From assembly GCA_005281725.1 (NCBI GenBank), contig SSBO01000003.1, positions 3,709,824 to 3,773,823 on the forward strand: a DNA stretch of 64,000 nt, in the 5' to 3' direction. Both the position numbers and the translations under genes were made by a program. Below, piece after piece: positions 11,202 through 23,777 of this stretch. The notes beneath the pieces were generated by a model. The model searched no databases, was not told the origin of the DNA, and saw only the letters and a program-made list of their open reading frames with translations. This DNA is from Wuchereria bancrofti. Taxonomy: Eukaryota > Nematoda > Chromadorea > Rhabditida > Onchocercidae. How positions within the stretch are numbered: the stretch's first letter is position 1; each line of letters starts with the position of its first letter.

Positions 11202-14200
11202 TTAGATGAGCAATGGCTGAAGTAAATTAAATATGGTACCATGCATGGAACGACCTAAGCCAACTAATAAATCTTTTTCTCGTCTCACAACTTTTAACAT
11301 TTCCTCAACATCACGTACACTAACAATATCCATTCGAAAACGTAATTCAACTTCTGTTGCTCGATCGCACAGTTTTGTTATAGCATCATGAATCAAAGCA
11401 CGGGTACCATTTCTGAAAACAAACAATTTATTTCCATACAAATAAATTATAAATAAAAAAACCATAAAAAGATAAAATTAAATCAACTTCTTCTTTTGTA
11501 AATAAATGCAATTGTTTTTTTTTCCAAATTTATGAATTATGAAATTTCTATAATACTAACTTTTCTATAAGCAAAAAAAAATAATCACAGAATACCATTT
11601 TTATCAGAAAACTTTTTAAAAATATATTTGCCTACTTTGTTACTAAATTAGTGAGATGCATATTCAGATCTTCTAGAATACGTTGTGCTTCATCCAGAGT
11701 TTTCGATTCTGCCACCAATGCAAACTTTTTCGTTAACATAGCTTGCAACTAAAATTACTGTCCTAATCATATTTCTGAATATTGTTTGTTTAAAAAATGT
11801 AATTTCTTTTTTATTTATACCTTAAAAATGAAGTAAAAAAAAAAAAAAAGAAAAACATACATGAGTGAAAAAAATTTCAGATATTGCAGTTAATGGTTGC
11901 GCGATAAAACAGATTAAATGGTTTAGCCTTTGTCGACTAATGCTAAGTTCTTTCGTTGCAGCTACTAAAAATATTTTCTACAATTAGAAATATCGGGGAA
12001 AAAATTTATTTATAATGAAATACAATTGTTTATTGAAAAGACTTGCATAATTTTTTCTTGCCAATATATGTAGGAAATATGAAAGATTTAATTGATTAAA
12101 TACATCTACAATTTACTGTGAATATTTGCCATCATAAATACTTAAAAAAAGATAAAATACTCAAAGATTTACAATCAATTCGAACTGCTGATAAAGCCTC
12201 TTGTGCTTGTAATAATCGTAATAAGAAACGAAGACAGAGATTGAGAGTGGAAATAAGCTTGTCTTCTATTAAATAACACATTGGCCAAGAAAGCTAAAAG
12301 TGAAAATTTTCATTAGTAGTAAAATTAAAACTGATTTATCAAGTATCGTTGCAATTTATGTTTCTGAGTAGTCTTAATCTTAAAAGTGCTAAAAGCAATT
12401 TGTAACAAAATTAATTTTAAAACTAAATGTAAGTGATAAACACAAACAAGTGTAGCATTATGTCCAAATAAGAAATATCGATTTCTATGTATTAATTCCA
12501 TATTTCTCCATACACTTGCTAATAAATTTCTAAAAACAAAAAATCCCTTCACACCTTACATTTCTTCCAAAACTGGATTGTTAATAATTAAGATAAAAAA
12601 AACCTTTGGTTTTATTACTATATCATCCAGAAGACCACTTGCACAACAAACATCCCATCTATCGAGAATTTCAAGTGGAAAACCAGAGAGCAGCAAGCTA
12701 TTTTGAAACGACATTACTATATTGAAATGCGGTGAAGTACGCGTTGCTCCAAATAAATCAAATGCCATTTCACGCACCGCAAAACCCGTATAAACTGACT
12801 GAAAAAACTTTTGCATAATAAAAGTTAACTTTCCCAATAAATAATTTAAATATTTCTAAAACCTTTCGAATAGTTACAATGGCTAAGATAATGATAATGA
12901 TAAATCCGGTTTGAAACATGCATGTAGTAACAACAGCAAGCCAAAATATCACTATAAAAACTAAATTAAACTTAAATTGAAAAGTGCTATACTTACTTCA
13001 ATCTCTTTCAAGACTTGAGACAATGTATCATTTTCTAACACACAACGAAAAAGAAGAGAAGAGTTATTTTTGGCACATGTTTCACATGCATATTCCATAC
13101 TTCGTATAATTTTTTGTGCACCAATAAAGGAACAACCATCTTTCAATTGTAGAGCTTTCCTCAAGTAAACCGAAAATTCTAAAATAAATTTTATTCACAA
13201 TAGAAGAGAAATTTCGAAAAATTGTAAAAATGAAGACTGATTCATTCATTTAGCTAAATTATTTTTGTTTTATCGCTTAGTAATTTTTCTACCTGTTACT
13301 CTATCATTAATACAAAACATGTCATGTTAGAAAAAAAAATTTAATAAGCAAAAATTATCAAAAAGGTTTTTAATTTAATCGAAGCTTACTATTAGGTGCT
13401 TCATAATCATAGTTGCCAGCACGTAAACGGCGAGCATTTAAAGCACCGTTTTCCACATATTTGATTAGAAGTTTAGACCAAAATAAGCAACGTGTTCGTC
13501 TTGCTTGAATTACTGCATTATCATTCACACTAAAATTTCTCAGAATCAGTTCCATTTTAGTTTGAAAATTATGTCATTCTTCACTTTGACTCAAAATTCA
13601 AAATGGTTAGCTGTACATAAGATGAAATGTAACCTCTGAAAAATAAATTCGTTTTCAAGCACGGGATCAATTTCACCTGTACTGAATAAACGATCAAAAT
13701 ATCGTTCGAAAATTGATAGAATAACACACTGCAACCGTCCAATAACTTGTTTCTAAAATAAAAGATGAGAAGAAAAAGTCAAACTTAAAAATTATTTTCC
13801 ACTGAAATAAATATACAAAAAATTATACCACAGAAAGCGGTCTCAACTCTGCATAAAGAGTTGTGGCCAGAAAACGATCTAGAAAGCAATCAACAGTTCC
13901 ATAATTCCAAATGTCGGCAGTGATAATCACCGATAAGCTATTATATACAACAGAAAGTTCCAGGAGTTCTTTACGAACTGAATGCAAAAGAGTACGTAAA
14001 TCTGAAAATTAAACAAATAAAATTCAGAGACAACTATCACTACAGATTTGACAAGCAAAGTGATAACAGGACTAAATTCAATCTTAGCTACATTATCATT
14101 TTATTTTTACTGTTTATATCTAATAAAAATACTTTTGTTCACAATAGACTCAAAAAAGAATTTTCTAATGATCTCGCTGATCGATTACAACATAATAAGA

Positions 14201-16109
14201 TGCTGGGTAAAACTTAACGCGTCGAAATTAAAGATATTGAGACTAATTAAAGTTACTTCATCTGGAAGTCAAAACAAAACTAAAATATTGAGCTTACTTA
14301 ACATATCGTTATTGTAAAGTTCTCCAACAGCTCGAGTGTGCCTACTTAAGAAATCAAGAACAAATTCCTGAAGAACTTGTTCAATCTGCGAATTAACTTG
14401 ATTCTTGTGACTGAAAGCTATCAATGCTATGAGTTGAGTATGTGCTTCCAGAAATGGCTCTACATAGGTAGCAATCTGAAAAAGTGATCTCTTTTTTGTT
14501 GCCTTTCTGAAAATATTTACGATCCCCAAAAATCGATGAACTCCAGTAGAAAAGTAGACAAAAATTTAACTGATTTTGCTGTTTAATAAAGAAAAAATTC
14601 AACATTGTTACTTCGGTTTGTTTTAAAATTCCATCGCTAAGATAATAACTGCCATCCAATTCATAACGGCCACATGGTTTTGGTATCAAAAATGAACAAT
14701 TTCTGTTAACATCCAACAACCTGAAATAATCACCCTGTAATTATTTTTAAACAGAAACTTATAAAACTTGAAATGAAATTATTAGTTGTGAACAAAAAAA
14801 AAAACAGAATTTTAAGCATCAAAAGACTACACTAGAAGTATGCAAAATATGCATGAAAAAAACTCGATTACCGGTAGTAATGTAACTGGATGTGGGATAC
14901 GTCAAAATATTGACTACAAATTAAAGTAAATAGAAAACTGAATCCTAAATTAAATCTTTTAATGTAATAAATAATGAAAAGCAATCTTTTTACATTACTT
15001 CACTTTATGCATAAGCTACTTCCACTTTTTTTCAACCTTATTATAATACATAATTTTACGTTGTTTAAATGATAGGACAGTATTTTGGTAGCAACAAATA
15101 CATTTAGTATTAAATGTGATAAGATAAAATATAAATGTGAATTTATAATAAGAGCTTAAAAATTATGCCTTAAAAGATGATTGATGAGTTCGTGTTCCGT
15201 AATCTTAACTCTGTGCTTTGATGACCTGAAATATCACATAGTAAGTTTTAAAGATTGCAAAAAGCTAAAAAGAATGCTTATCGTAGTAAATAATTTTCGA
15301 CCAATTAAGCTCAATTTAGCAATAAATTTCTGAGTAATACCAATTTTTGATGAATGATATGGTATAGTTTCAAAAAGTATTTCTTATTACATATTTCATG
15401 AATTATATACGATATATATTAATAAGAAATTTTTGCATGGGATCATATAGGTTGATGATGTAATGAACTTGGAAATGCTAACCTTTTTTCAAGAGTTTTT
15501 AGGATATTCCTGGTTTTTTTCATCAGTATACTATCTTCAATGCTAACTCTGAATGCTTGTACACCTTGTGGAATATTTAACCGATTTGATTCATTTGATA
15601 CATCAATTTGCCATTTCCTTCCTTTTTCCACGACACGTCTATGTGTAAGTGTTCCTCTTGTTGATTTATTTGCATTCTGAATCTGCATTAAAATTATAAT
15701 TGACCCTTATCAAAAACAACAAATTTAATACTTGAGAAAAAGCTGATTTATTTTTATTCATAACTTTATTTGCAAAGTTTGAACCTATTACTCATAATCT
15801 AAAATAAATAACTAAACAAAAAAAGAGCTTAATTCTGAATTCTTGATTTAACGTATACATAAATAATACAATGTTTGGAAAAAAAGAACAGTTGAACACA
15901 TACGCAAAATATAATTTAAATTTTTATGATTAAATGGAAATAAATCAAATAAGCAAATAACATCTGTTAATAAGTCGAAAAATTAGATGCATTTTATTAA
16001 GTGTTCATTTTTTCAATCATTATACTATCAATTTTTACAAAAAAAAAAGTCTTTTTTAAAGGAACTGAATAATCATGCATACCTTATCATCTGAATTTTG
16101 CTCTTTCAT
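11202..16109 (-). CDS. Gamma-tubulin complex component (GCP / Spc97-Spc98 family)
   Basis: Fifteen phase-consistent exons: 16109-16083, 15682-15483, 15225-15169, 14720-14612, 14475-14298, 14001-13829, 13752-13634, 13529-13390, 13178-12997, 12798-12560, 12529-12448, 12293-12173, 11964-11861, 11748-11636 and 11412-11202. The product is about 684 aa, starting MKEQNSDDK. The N-terminal half fits the GRIP1 region: HELINHLLRLLD near residue 88, YVEPFLEAHTQLIALIAF near 135, and FERYFDRLFSTGEIDP near 270. The C-terminal half fits GRIP2: LLSWPMCYLIEDKLI near 502 corresponds to the family WPL motif, followed by SISRQRLNHLICF near 550. GCPs bind gamma-tubulin and nucleate microtubules at centrosomes and other organising centres. 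The length is close to GCP4, but nematodes mainly keep GCP2- and GCP3-like GIP proteins and the subfamily is not settled. Exon 3 ends in a GC donor and the intron after exon 10 is 30 bp. The exon 8 start could instead be 13538. Confidence 0.9.
12530..12559 (-). other. 30-bp intron in the gamma-tubulin complex gene
   Basis: On the minus strand the intron begins GTAAGG and ends TTTTTAG, 30 bases in all. Without splicing, the frame meets TAA immediately after the donor G. With splicing, phase 2 joins phase 2 and the protein continues EE-I-NLLASVWRNM into the WP motif exon. Confidence 0.75.
15167..15168 (-). other. GC splice donor (GC-AG intron)
   Basis: Exon 3 ends TTTTAAG followed by GCATAA. 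No GT donor is available before the in-frame TAA. The downstream exon at 14720 (acceptor ATTTCAG) is in the phase this donor needs and gives the conserved GRIP1 start HLLRLLDVN. Confidence 0.7.
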
Positions 16110-17295
16110 TCAGTTATTATTTCAATAGTCACAGCTCAACTGACTGTATCGGAAATTAAAATTTAAATTTACACATGCACAAACACAGAAATGTTAAATA
16201 AGAAATATGAAATTATGGAAGAAGATAAAATCAGGTGAATTTAAGAGAGACAAACTTTTAGTATTAACATATTGCATTGTAAATGAAGAGTAAAGAGAAG
16301 AAAGTCAATCGAAAAAAAATATATATTTCACAGCTTTACATTAATAAAGAAAAAAAGAAAGGAACGCAAAAAAAATATTGCTTATTGCAATGTTGCTGAT
16401 GATAGAAAGAGTGATTGAGATATGACAGGAATAGAGATTATGAGAACTGTAACATATGCAAAATGAAGAGAGTGCAAAAGATTGAAAAGACTTCTAGCAT
16501 GTGATAGAATTAGGGGAGAGAAAAAATCACCAAATAATGGTAATTAAGCATTTTTGAATTATTAAAATAATACTTTGATAAATCGCACGAAAGAGCAGGT
16601 TGGAGGTTAAATTACAATCGCAACAAGTATCAATGCCCGCGGGTAAATTGTTAGATAAGCTGGCACATATCAGTTGGGATGAATGAGATTAGATTACATC
16701 GATTGTTTGGTTTGGATAGGATTATGTTTTTCTCAATTTTGACAGTGGAATTTCTGTTAGAGAGATTTAGATGAAGTGGACATTATTTACTTGGCATTGG
16801 GTCAGATCGATTATTTGATTAGGATAAGGTCAGATCGATTATTTGATTGGTATAATTAAGGAAGAACTAATATGCTAGATGATGTGCTTTACTTTATATC
16901 TTTTTCAATTTTGAAAATACTCCTCATATATTCTTGTTGTACTCTTATGCTATATAAACTATTATAGTGTCAGATATTCCCATTTCTCGTTGTGTTCCTT
17001 TTCCTTCCTCTCTTCTCTCTCATTTTTCTCACTCATTTTCTTTCATACTTCACCAAAATTGAATGTTTATGTTTCGCGTATTACGTGAATTTCATAATGT
17101 TTATGTTTTACGTGTTCCGTGAATATCCTCAGATCATCAATCGGCACTCATCTACATTTGTTAAGTATTTGCTGTTTGTTCGGAATATACACATTTTTCG
17201 ATGTAAAGAATTTTTGATTGAAGTACTTTATAAAATGTTTTAAATTGTGTATTTTAAGAATTGATCGACGCAACATATCGCCTTCCGGTAGTGAC
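16110..17295. promoter_or_regulatory. Divergent intergenic region between the gamma-tubulin complex gene and fzo-1
   Basis: About 1.2 kb separates the two start codons, so it should hold both promoters. It contains a 28-bp direct repeat (16801-16856). A splice-acceptor-like TTTTAAG at about 17253-17259 could be a trans-splice site for the fzo-1 mRNA. No TATA box or other specific element was identified with confidence. Confidence 0.45.
16801..16856. repeat. 28-bp tandem direct repeat, two copies
   Basis: GTCAGATCGATTATTTGATT is followed by a short spacer and then repeated with a period of 28 bp. It lies in the shared upstream region of two divergent genes. Confidence 0.8.
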
Positions 17296-20200
17296 ATGTC
17301 TGGTGTTCTAGCAATGCATCATCCGGCAACTGGACGGGATATTAAGTCAGGTAAGTGTCATACTTTTAAATTACTTGAAAACTATTTAGAAACTACTTAT
17401 TTAGCAGAAGAAAGGTAAAACCTGCCTTAATCTCATTCTTTTCGACCAAGTATTTCAACATTTTTTCTTTTTTTTGGATTGTTCCATAGGGAAGAATTCA
17501 TAGCTTAAAGAACTTTCCCTGTGGAATCATTCCAAAATTTGGAAGGTATAAGTTTTAAGGAATTGTCGGCTTTATCTAAATCTTTCCAGCGAAAATTTCA
17601 TTGCAGATATGAATTATCGACGAAGCACTGGCGAACCACTTAAACGATTTGCTGAAGCGAAAACTAGCATTGGTGATATTTACAATCAGTTGGAGACTTA
17701 TGTTACGGATCTCTTACTTTTCTATAACGGTATATTTTTTATTAATTCCATTCTTTATATGGACAGTATGAGGAATCGTTTTCTAGTTAGAAGATTTTCT
17801 AATGTATATACAGTTAGGAGATTTTTTAATGTATTTTAATATTTCTAATATATTTTTCTAATGATGAAAAACGACCTCAGATATTTTCATTGAAAATGAT
17901 CTAACTTAACATATTCATGGCTGTTTTTTTTTCTTCAATAACTAGTTTTTTTTTTTATTCATATAGCTTAAGTGTTCTCCTTCTTTTAAAATGCAAAGTT
18001 TTCTAAGCTTCCTTCTAATTTGATAATTTAAAATAAAAGTGCTCTACTTCTTATATGTTCAATTTAGAAATCCTGAACGACAATGGAAATGTGCCAAATG
18101 AACAAATGCAAGAAGTTGCACGCTTCAAAGACAGTGTCAAAACAATTCGTGATATGTTTATGCGTGATACTATGAAAGTTGTTTTTTTCGGAAGGTAACT
18201 TTCTATTTAATTAAGTGGGGAGCGTGTATATCATATTTGTCAAACTTCTTTTACGCATATGTACTTTAATTGCATTCTTTTTCTAGAACAAGTAATGGGA
18301 AAAGCTCAGTAATTAATGCTATGTTGCATGCAAAAGTATTGCCACAAGGAATGGGACACACTACTTGTTGTTTCTTGCAAGTAAATTCTTTCATTTGTTC
18401 TTCATTTATTTTTTTTTTTTTGCTTTTATAATCACTTTCACACCATTTTTGTGCAAAGGTTTAATTCTAAGGCAAACTACAAACAAAGAAATTGATTAGG
18501 ATTATGAATTTTTTATAGGTAGAGGGAAGCCCAGACGATCAAAAATTTGTTTTAAATGAAGATTCATCGGAACGAATGGATATCGAACAGTTGCAAAAAC
18601 TAGGGCATGCAATGAGTGATAGTAATGTTTCACTTTCTGCAATGGGCCAGGACTCACTTTTACACGTCTTTTATCCCAAATCAGCATCGCGTTTACTAGA
18701 GAATGATGTTGTCATCGTTGACAGGTTAGCCTTTGTTTTCAATTCCTCATTATTTATTCTATCACTTCTATTTCATTTTTTTTTTTTTTTTTTAAGAGAA
18801 ACGAGATTCAATGTTTTTGTCCAGAAGCAAGAATGATTTGTTTTAATTTAAATTTAGAATTTTAGAAAGGTTATTCTCATGTATATCCATGTTCAGTCCA
18901 AAAGATCTTGTCGACTTTTGAGATTGTATGAGTATAATAAATTAATGCTTTGAGAGATAAAATAATGCAATTATGTGTTGTTAAAAGCGGAAATGATGCA
19001 TATTTGCATATTAATTTTATTTAAAAACTATTCATAAGATAACCGGAATGAAAATGGTAAAATTTCTTTGAAACTAACTATGAAACCTTTTCAGTCCTGG
19101 TGTGGATTTATCACCGCAATTTGATAGTTGGATTGACAAGCACTGTATGGATGCTGATGTCTTCGTTTTGGTTTGTAATGCTGAGTCGACTCTTACACAA
19201 GCTGAGAAAAGTTTTTTTCATCGAGTGAGTTCAAAGTTGAGCAGGCCGAATATCTTCATCCTTAACAATCGATGGGATGCAAGTGCAACCGAAGTGGAAA
19301 ATATGCAACAGGTCGAAAAGTTGAGTTGATGTCGTGATTTGTCAGACATTTGTTATGTTGTGTTTTCCTTTTTTCTTCAGTCTTGGGATTCCTTTCAGAA
19401 TGTTTAAAAAATTTTGGCTTGCAAATGCAAAGAAGGAACGAAGCCTCAATGTTTCTTTGTTCTTTTAAAGCTGTGGATAGATTTTCTGTAGCCGTTCTAT
19501 GAATCTTTTGATTTATATTGCTCATTTTATATTGTCGTAAAAAAGTGATATTGTGGAACTTTACCTATCCAACTGCTCTTTATCTAGAGTTTTCCTTGTG
19601 AAATTCATCCTTCTTGGGAAGATAAACTTTATATTATTAAAAAAACTTTTCCAATCTTTTGCTTAGTATCTTTTATGCTTCTGTATTTTTATTGCATGTT
19701 ATTTGTAGTATTATTACTGTATTTCAGATTCGAGAGCAGCACATGACACGATTTAGACAATTTCTTGTGAACGAACTCAAAGTGTGTAGTGAAGCAGAGG
19801 CTGCAAATCGCATCTTTTTCATATCGGCGCGTGAAATGTTGGATGTACGCTTAAAAGAACGAGGTGTAATACGTCATGGTGGGATTTTTCTCCTTTAAAT
19901 ATTTGAAAAGCTTAGGTGATTGTCACAAAAATGTCATAGTGGAAGTAATGCTTAGCTATTCTGCATCGAATTTTGTCTGGTAAATTAAAATAGATTTCAA
20001 AGATAAATTATTTCATTTCAGCTTATCAAGTTGAAGGACATCAGTATCGTGCGATGCAATTTTGTAATTTCGAAACACAATTTGAGGTGGGAATAGATGT
20101 CATACGAAAGAGATTGACAGTATAAATAAAGGAATGATAAATGGGAAAGTAAAGAAAGCAAAACAGCAGTATAAATAAAGGAATGATAAATGGGAAAGTA

Positions 20201-23200
20201 AAGAAAGCAAAACAGTATTATTTCTCATTACGGGAGGCATTTCTTTTTCTACAATTTCAGCAACTCATCTCGAAATCTGCTATTAGCACTAAATTTGAGG
20301 CTCATGCACGGAGAGCCCGTGAAATTGTGGGAGAAATGAGAAATAATTTGGATGTTGTGCAAAATAGTACTCTCAAGCGAAAGTAAGTCCAAAGTGTCTT
20401 ATACTGATTTCTTCTTTAAATCAAAACATTTCTTTGTATTTTAGAAATGAGTATGATATTAATTAGGAAAATCTGCAATTCTTTTTCATTCAATTCATGT
20501 AATCTACACTGACAGTTTTATTATTTGCATTTTCACAAAAAGTGATCCTCGACCATAAATAACATGACCCTAATCGCTTCTACGATTTTTTAGTTTTAGA
20601 GATGAGATGGAACGGTAAATCATTTTTTCATTTGCAAGTACTCATTTAAATGTAGTCTTTACTATTGTTGATCAATATTTTTTATCTTAAGCAGCAATTT
20701 TTTTGAATCGTTTCTTACGAATTTCAGAACTGAGTTGCAATTGAATTTTACAACAAAAGAAACGATATTTAAGGAATGTTTAAATAACTGGAAGGAATTC
20801 GAACGATTTGCTATCATTGAGTCGCAAAGATTGAGAAATGAAGTACATTCGTTATTTCATTTTTTAATTGTTTGGTTTCGAAGATTACCAATTACAATTA
20901 ATGTTATTTCTTGTGAATAAATTGTTGACTGCATTTCATCTTTTTCAGGTGCATTTAAAAGTGTCGGCAGATTTCTATGAAGAAATGCAAAAGCTTGAGT
21001 CAATTATTGACAGATTCGATAACAAATTCGTAGACGAACCTGCTTCAATTGAAGAGTATAAAAAGGTTAATATGAGTTTCCAGATAGCACCACAATTTAT
21101 TTGATAATTGTCGGAAATTTTTCAGTTGCTCTCAATCGGGCTATATTCTCATTGGAAGTTATGTTGCAGAATTTGGCAGATTTTGTAGATAAAATCGTGA
21201 CGGAGGATTTAGAAGCACGTTGCACCAGAGGTCTTATGCAACGTATTTGGAATTTGGAGAATTCCATGTATTGTGCGTATTTTTGATTACACTCAAAGAT
21301 ACTAATTTTCTTGTAATTTTCCGACTCATATATTTTCCTCTTATGTTTACTTTATATTCCAGTTTTTAGTTTTATATTTTTATTCACTTTTTTTCTGATA
21401 GTGTCTGGTAAAGTATTCGTCACGTTTTTTTATTTCAGTACATGTTAATCAGATACTCGCTGAACCATATACTAAAAAATTAGAACAGGTATTAACTTTT
21501 TAAAACAGTTTCTGAATTAAACTGTTTTGTAAACTTGGTGGTCGCATTCGTGTCGACTGATTTGATTTCAGATTTCGAAATATCTACTGTTTCTCTAGGA
21601 ATTCCCGAGTAAAATTAGATAATAGCCGAAGCATAAAAATTAATCAAAATAATGTTTTACTTGTTGGGGATAATTTGTCGTTTCCAGATTTGGCGATATC
21701 GACCTCCGTTCAATTTTTCAATCTGTATCAATTGTCCATCGTTAATGCAAGACTTTCGGGAAGATTTGGAATTCCGATTCTCATTCGGTATTACAGCAAT
21801 CATCAGACGAATTAATGCATATCGTTTAGGAAAACCTATAACTGCTGTTGGTAGTCAGCCACTACTTGATGTTTTCGTGAGTGTTTTGAAATTTTTGGTC
21901 CTTGTTGGACAACTGTCGGAGATTTCAGTTGTCTTAGACAAAACATTTTGTGCAAAGTAATATAAATAAATAGATAACAAATAAAATGATATATATATAG
22001 TATCATACTTGCATGTTAATTTTGATGACATATTGAGCTGTGTAAGTCAACAATAAGTTGGATTTATTTGTTGCATTGCATGTAACAAATTGATATTTAT
22101 CCAGAACAATTTGTCAGAATTCAATAACAAAAAACTAGAAAATTCATCATATGAACAACTTCATTTATGATTTTTCTTGCAGAGATTTTATAGACTTTAT
22201 AGAACTTATTTATATTAATAACAAAACAGAGATATGCATCTTTAGTGTGAAATAATGTTTTAGAAAAGTTACACTAAGCAAGCAAATATAGAAGTTGGGG
22301 AAGGAAATATGCAGCAAAATTGCCAAGAGGAAATGCAAATGATGACAGCTGCTGAATCGCAGGAAAATGCCGTGATGGCTCAACTTTTACTTTCTTCAAT
22401 TGGTTATGTTGCTAACGGTAGTCTTGGCCTTCTCGTTATAGGCGGAATAGTTAGTTTTTGGTTCTTTTTTGATCAAATAATTTCAATTTTTAATTTTATA
22501 TTTTTGTTTAGCAATTTTAGAAATTGTTTCATTTATATCAGTAATATTGTATTAGGATTGCTTGATATGTTATGAATGAGATGAAACAAAACTGACGCAG
22601 AGTGATTAGAAACTGATTAGATTCTTTCTAGGATCTCTTTTGCTGTCATAACAGCTAATCGTTCTGTTGTTGTTGGCCATTAGCTGTGTGTTTTTTTTTT
22701 TTTTAATTATTAGCTGTAATAATGGTTATTATTAAAATTCATAAGTGTTGTGAATTCTGTTTTAGGTTTCCAAAGCAATTAGTTGGCGTTTCATTGCTGC
22801 TGGAATAGCATTATATGGTGGCTTATACGCTGCGGAATACTGGCGTTGGAATTCTGGTGCAAAAGAGCAACATTTGAAAGATCAGTTTCGGCATCATCTA
22901 AATGCAAGAATGCGTAGTGTTGCAACTACACATACGTTGCATTGCGAAACGCAAGTTTTAAGGTTAGCTCTTGTTTAAATTCACTTGAAAGAAAATGCTA
23001 TCCTATTTGAATTTAATATTTATTTGACTTTCGAATTATGTATGAAATTATCGAATTTCTTTTTTTCCCTCAAAGTTACAAATTTTATGATTAATGAAGT
23101 TTTTGATCTAACTCATGATTGGATTAAAGAAAGTGATAATATGATTGGCATAGAATTTATCTTCGATATGTATGAAAACGTTATGAAAACTAATTAGATA

Positions 23201-23777
23201 TTATTTGTACATGTATCTCTTTTAGTTAATTGATATTCAGAAAAATTATTTACTGAATGTTTCATAATTTGCTAAAAATATTCTCTTTTGAAGAGAAATG
23301 CAACAAGTGCTTGGTGGCTTAAAAAGTACAGTAGGTGGTGTACATCAAGAAATGAAGACCGAACTTGATGATATGCGGAGAGAAATTGGAAAAATTGATC
23401 ATGTTACCAAAGGACTTAATACAATAAAGTAAGTTTTTTATTACATTTTTTCCTTCCGTATTAATTGTAAAAGAAGAATGAGAAATGATAGTACGAATTA
23501 TCATAAATCTCAGTATATGTTAAACTTAGCAAGATTTTAATGTTGAAACTTTATGCATGAGTTTGCATCCATATCATCATTACCTTCCAGAAGAAACGTA
23601 GTTAGTGACTAAAATATACTATAATATTTCGTATGATAATATGGATTCATTTTTTGTAAAAATATGGCAGAGCTTAAATATTCCAGAGGAAAAGCATCAT
23701 TTCTGAACACAGATTTGGATCGTTTTGAGAGCGAATTTTTGAAAAATGGTTCACATTCACCAGTAATTCAGCAGTGA
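17296..23777 (+). CDS. fzo-1: Mitofusin (outer-membrane mitochondrial fusion GTPase)
   Basis: Nineteen phase-consistent exons: 17296-17350, 17607-17729, 18068-18194, 18287-18380, 18519-18724, 19095-19311, 19728-19878, 20022-20086, 20261-20382, 20600-20614, 20728-20842, 20949-21075, 21126-21272, 21439-21488, 21688-21876, 22264-22449, 22766-22962, 23294-23428 and 23687-23777. The product is about 803 aa, slightly longer than vertebrate mitofusins. The GTPase motifs are complete: P-loop GRTSNGKSS at about 101-109, switch TT at 127-128 (GHTTCC), DSPG at 201-204, and the guanine-specificity motif NNRWD at 259-263. A helical HR1 region follows, then paired membrane segments around 645-690 ([12 protein letters not shown], then [20 protein letters not shown]), then a C-terminal coiled coil. 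Mitofusins tether and fuse mitochondrial outer membranes. The start codon was chosen because [14 protein letters not shown] runs straight into a good donor at 17351; an upstream in-frame ATG exists at 17218. Exon 10 is only 15 bp. Confidence 0.95.
20118..20215. repeat. 49-bp exact tandem duplication in a mitofusin intron
   Basis: Two copies starting CAGTATAAATAAAGG, at 20118-20166 and 20167-20215, are identical as read. They lie in the intron between exons 8 and 9, so the duplication looks recent. Confidence 0.9.
20600..20614 (+). other. fzo-1: 15-bp microexon of the mitofusin gene
   Basis: AGATGAGATGGAACG is flanked by TAGTTTTAG upstream and GTAAATC downstream. It joins phase 2 to phase 2, adding KDEMER between RK and TELQLNF in the helical HR1 region. 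The gene also stays in frame without it, so it could be constitutive or alternative. Confidence 0.7.

Noticed and set aside
12325..12447. Continuation of gamma-tubulin complex exon 11 into LVCVYHLHLVLK
   Set aside because: The donor at 12447 (CTT before GTTTGT) joins in phase to the WP-motif exon; reading on gives a stop and breaks the conserved alignment.
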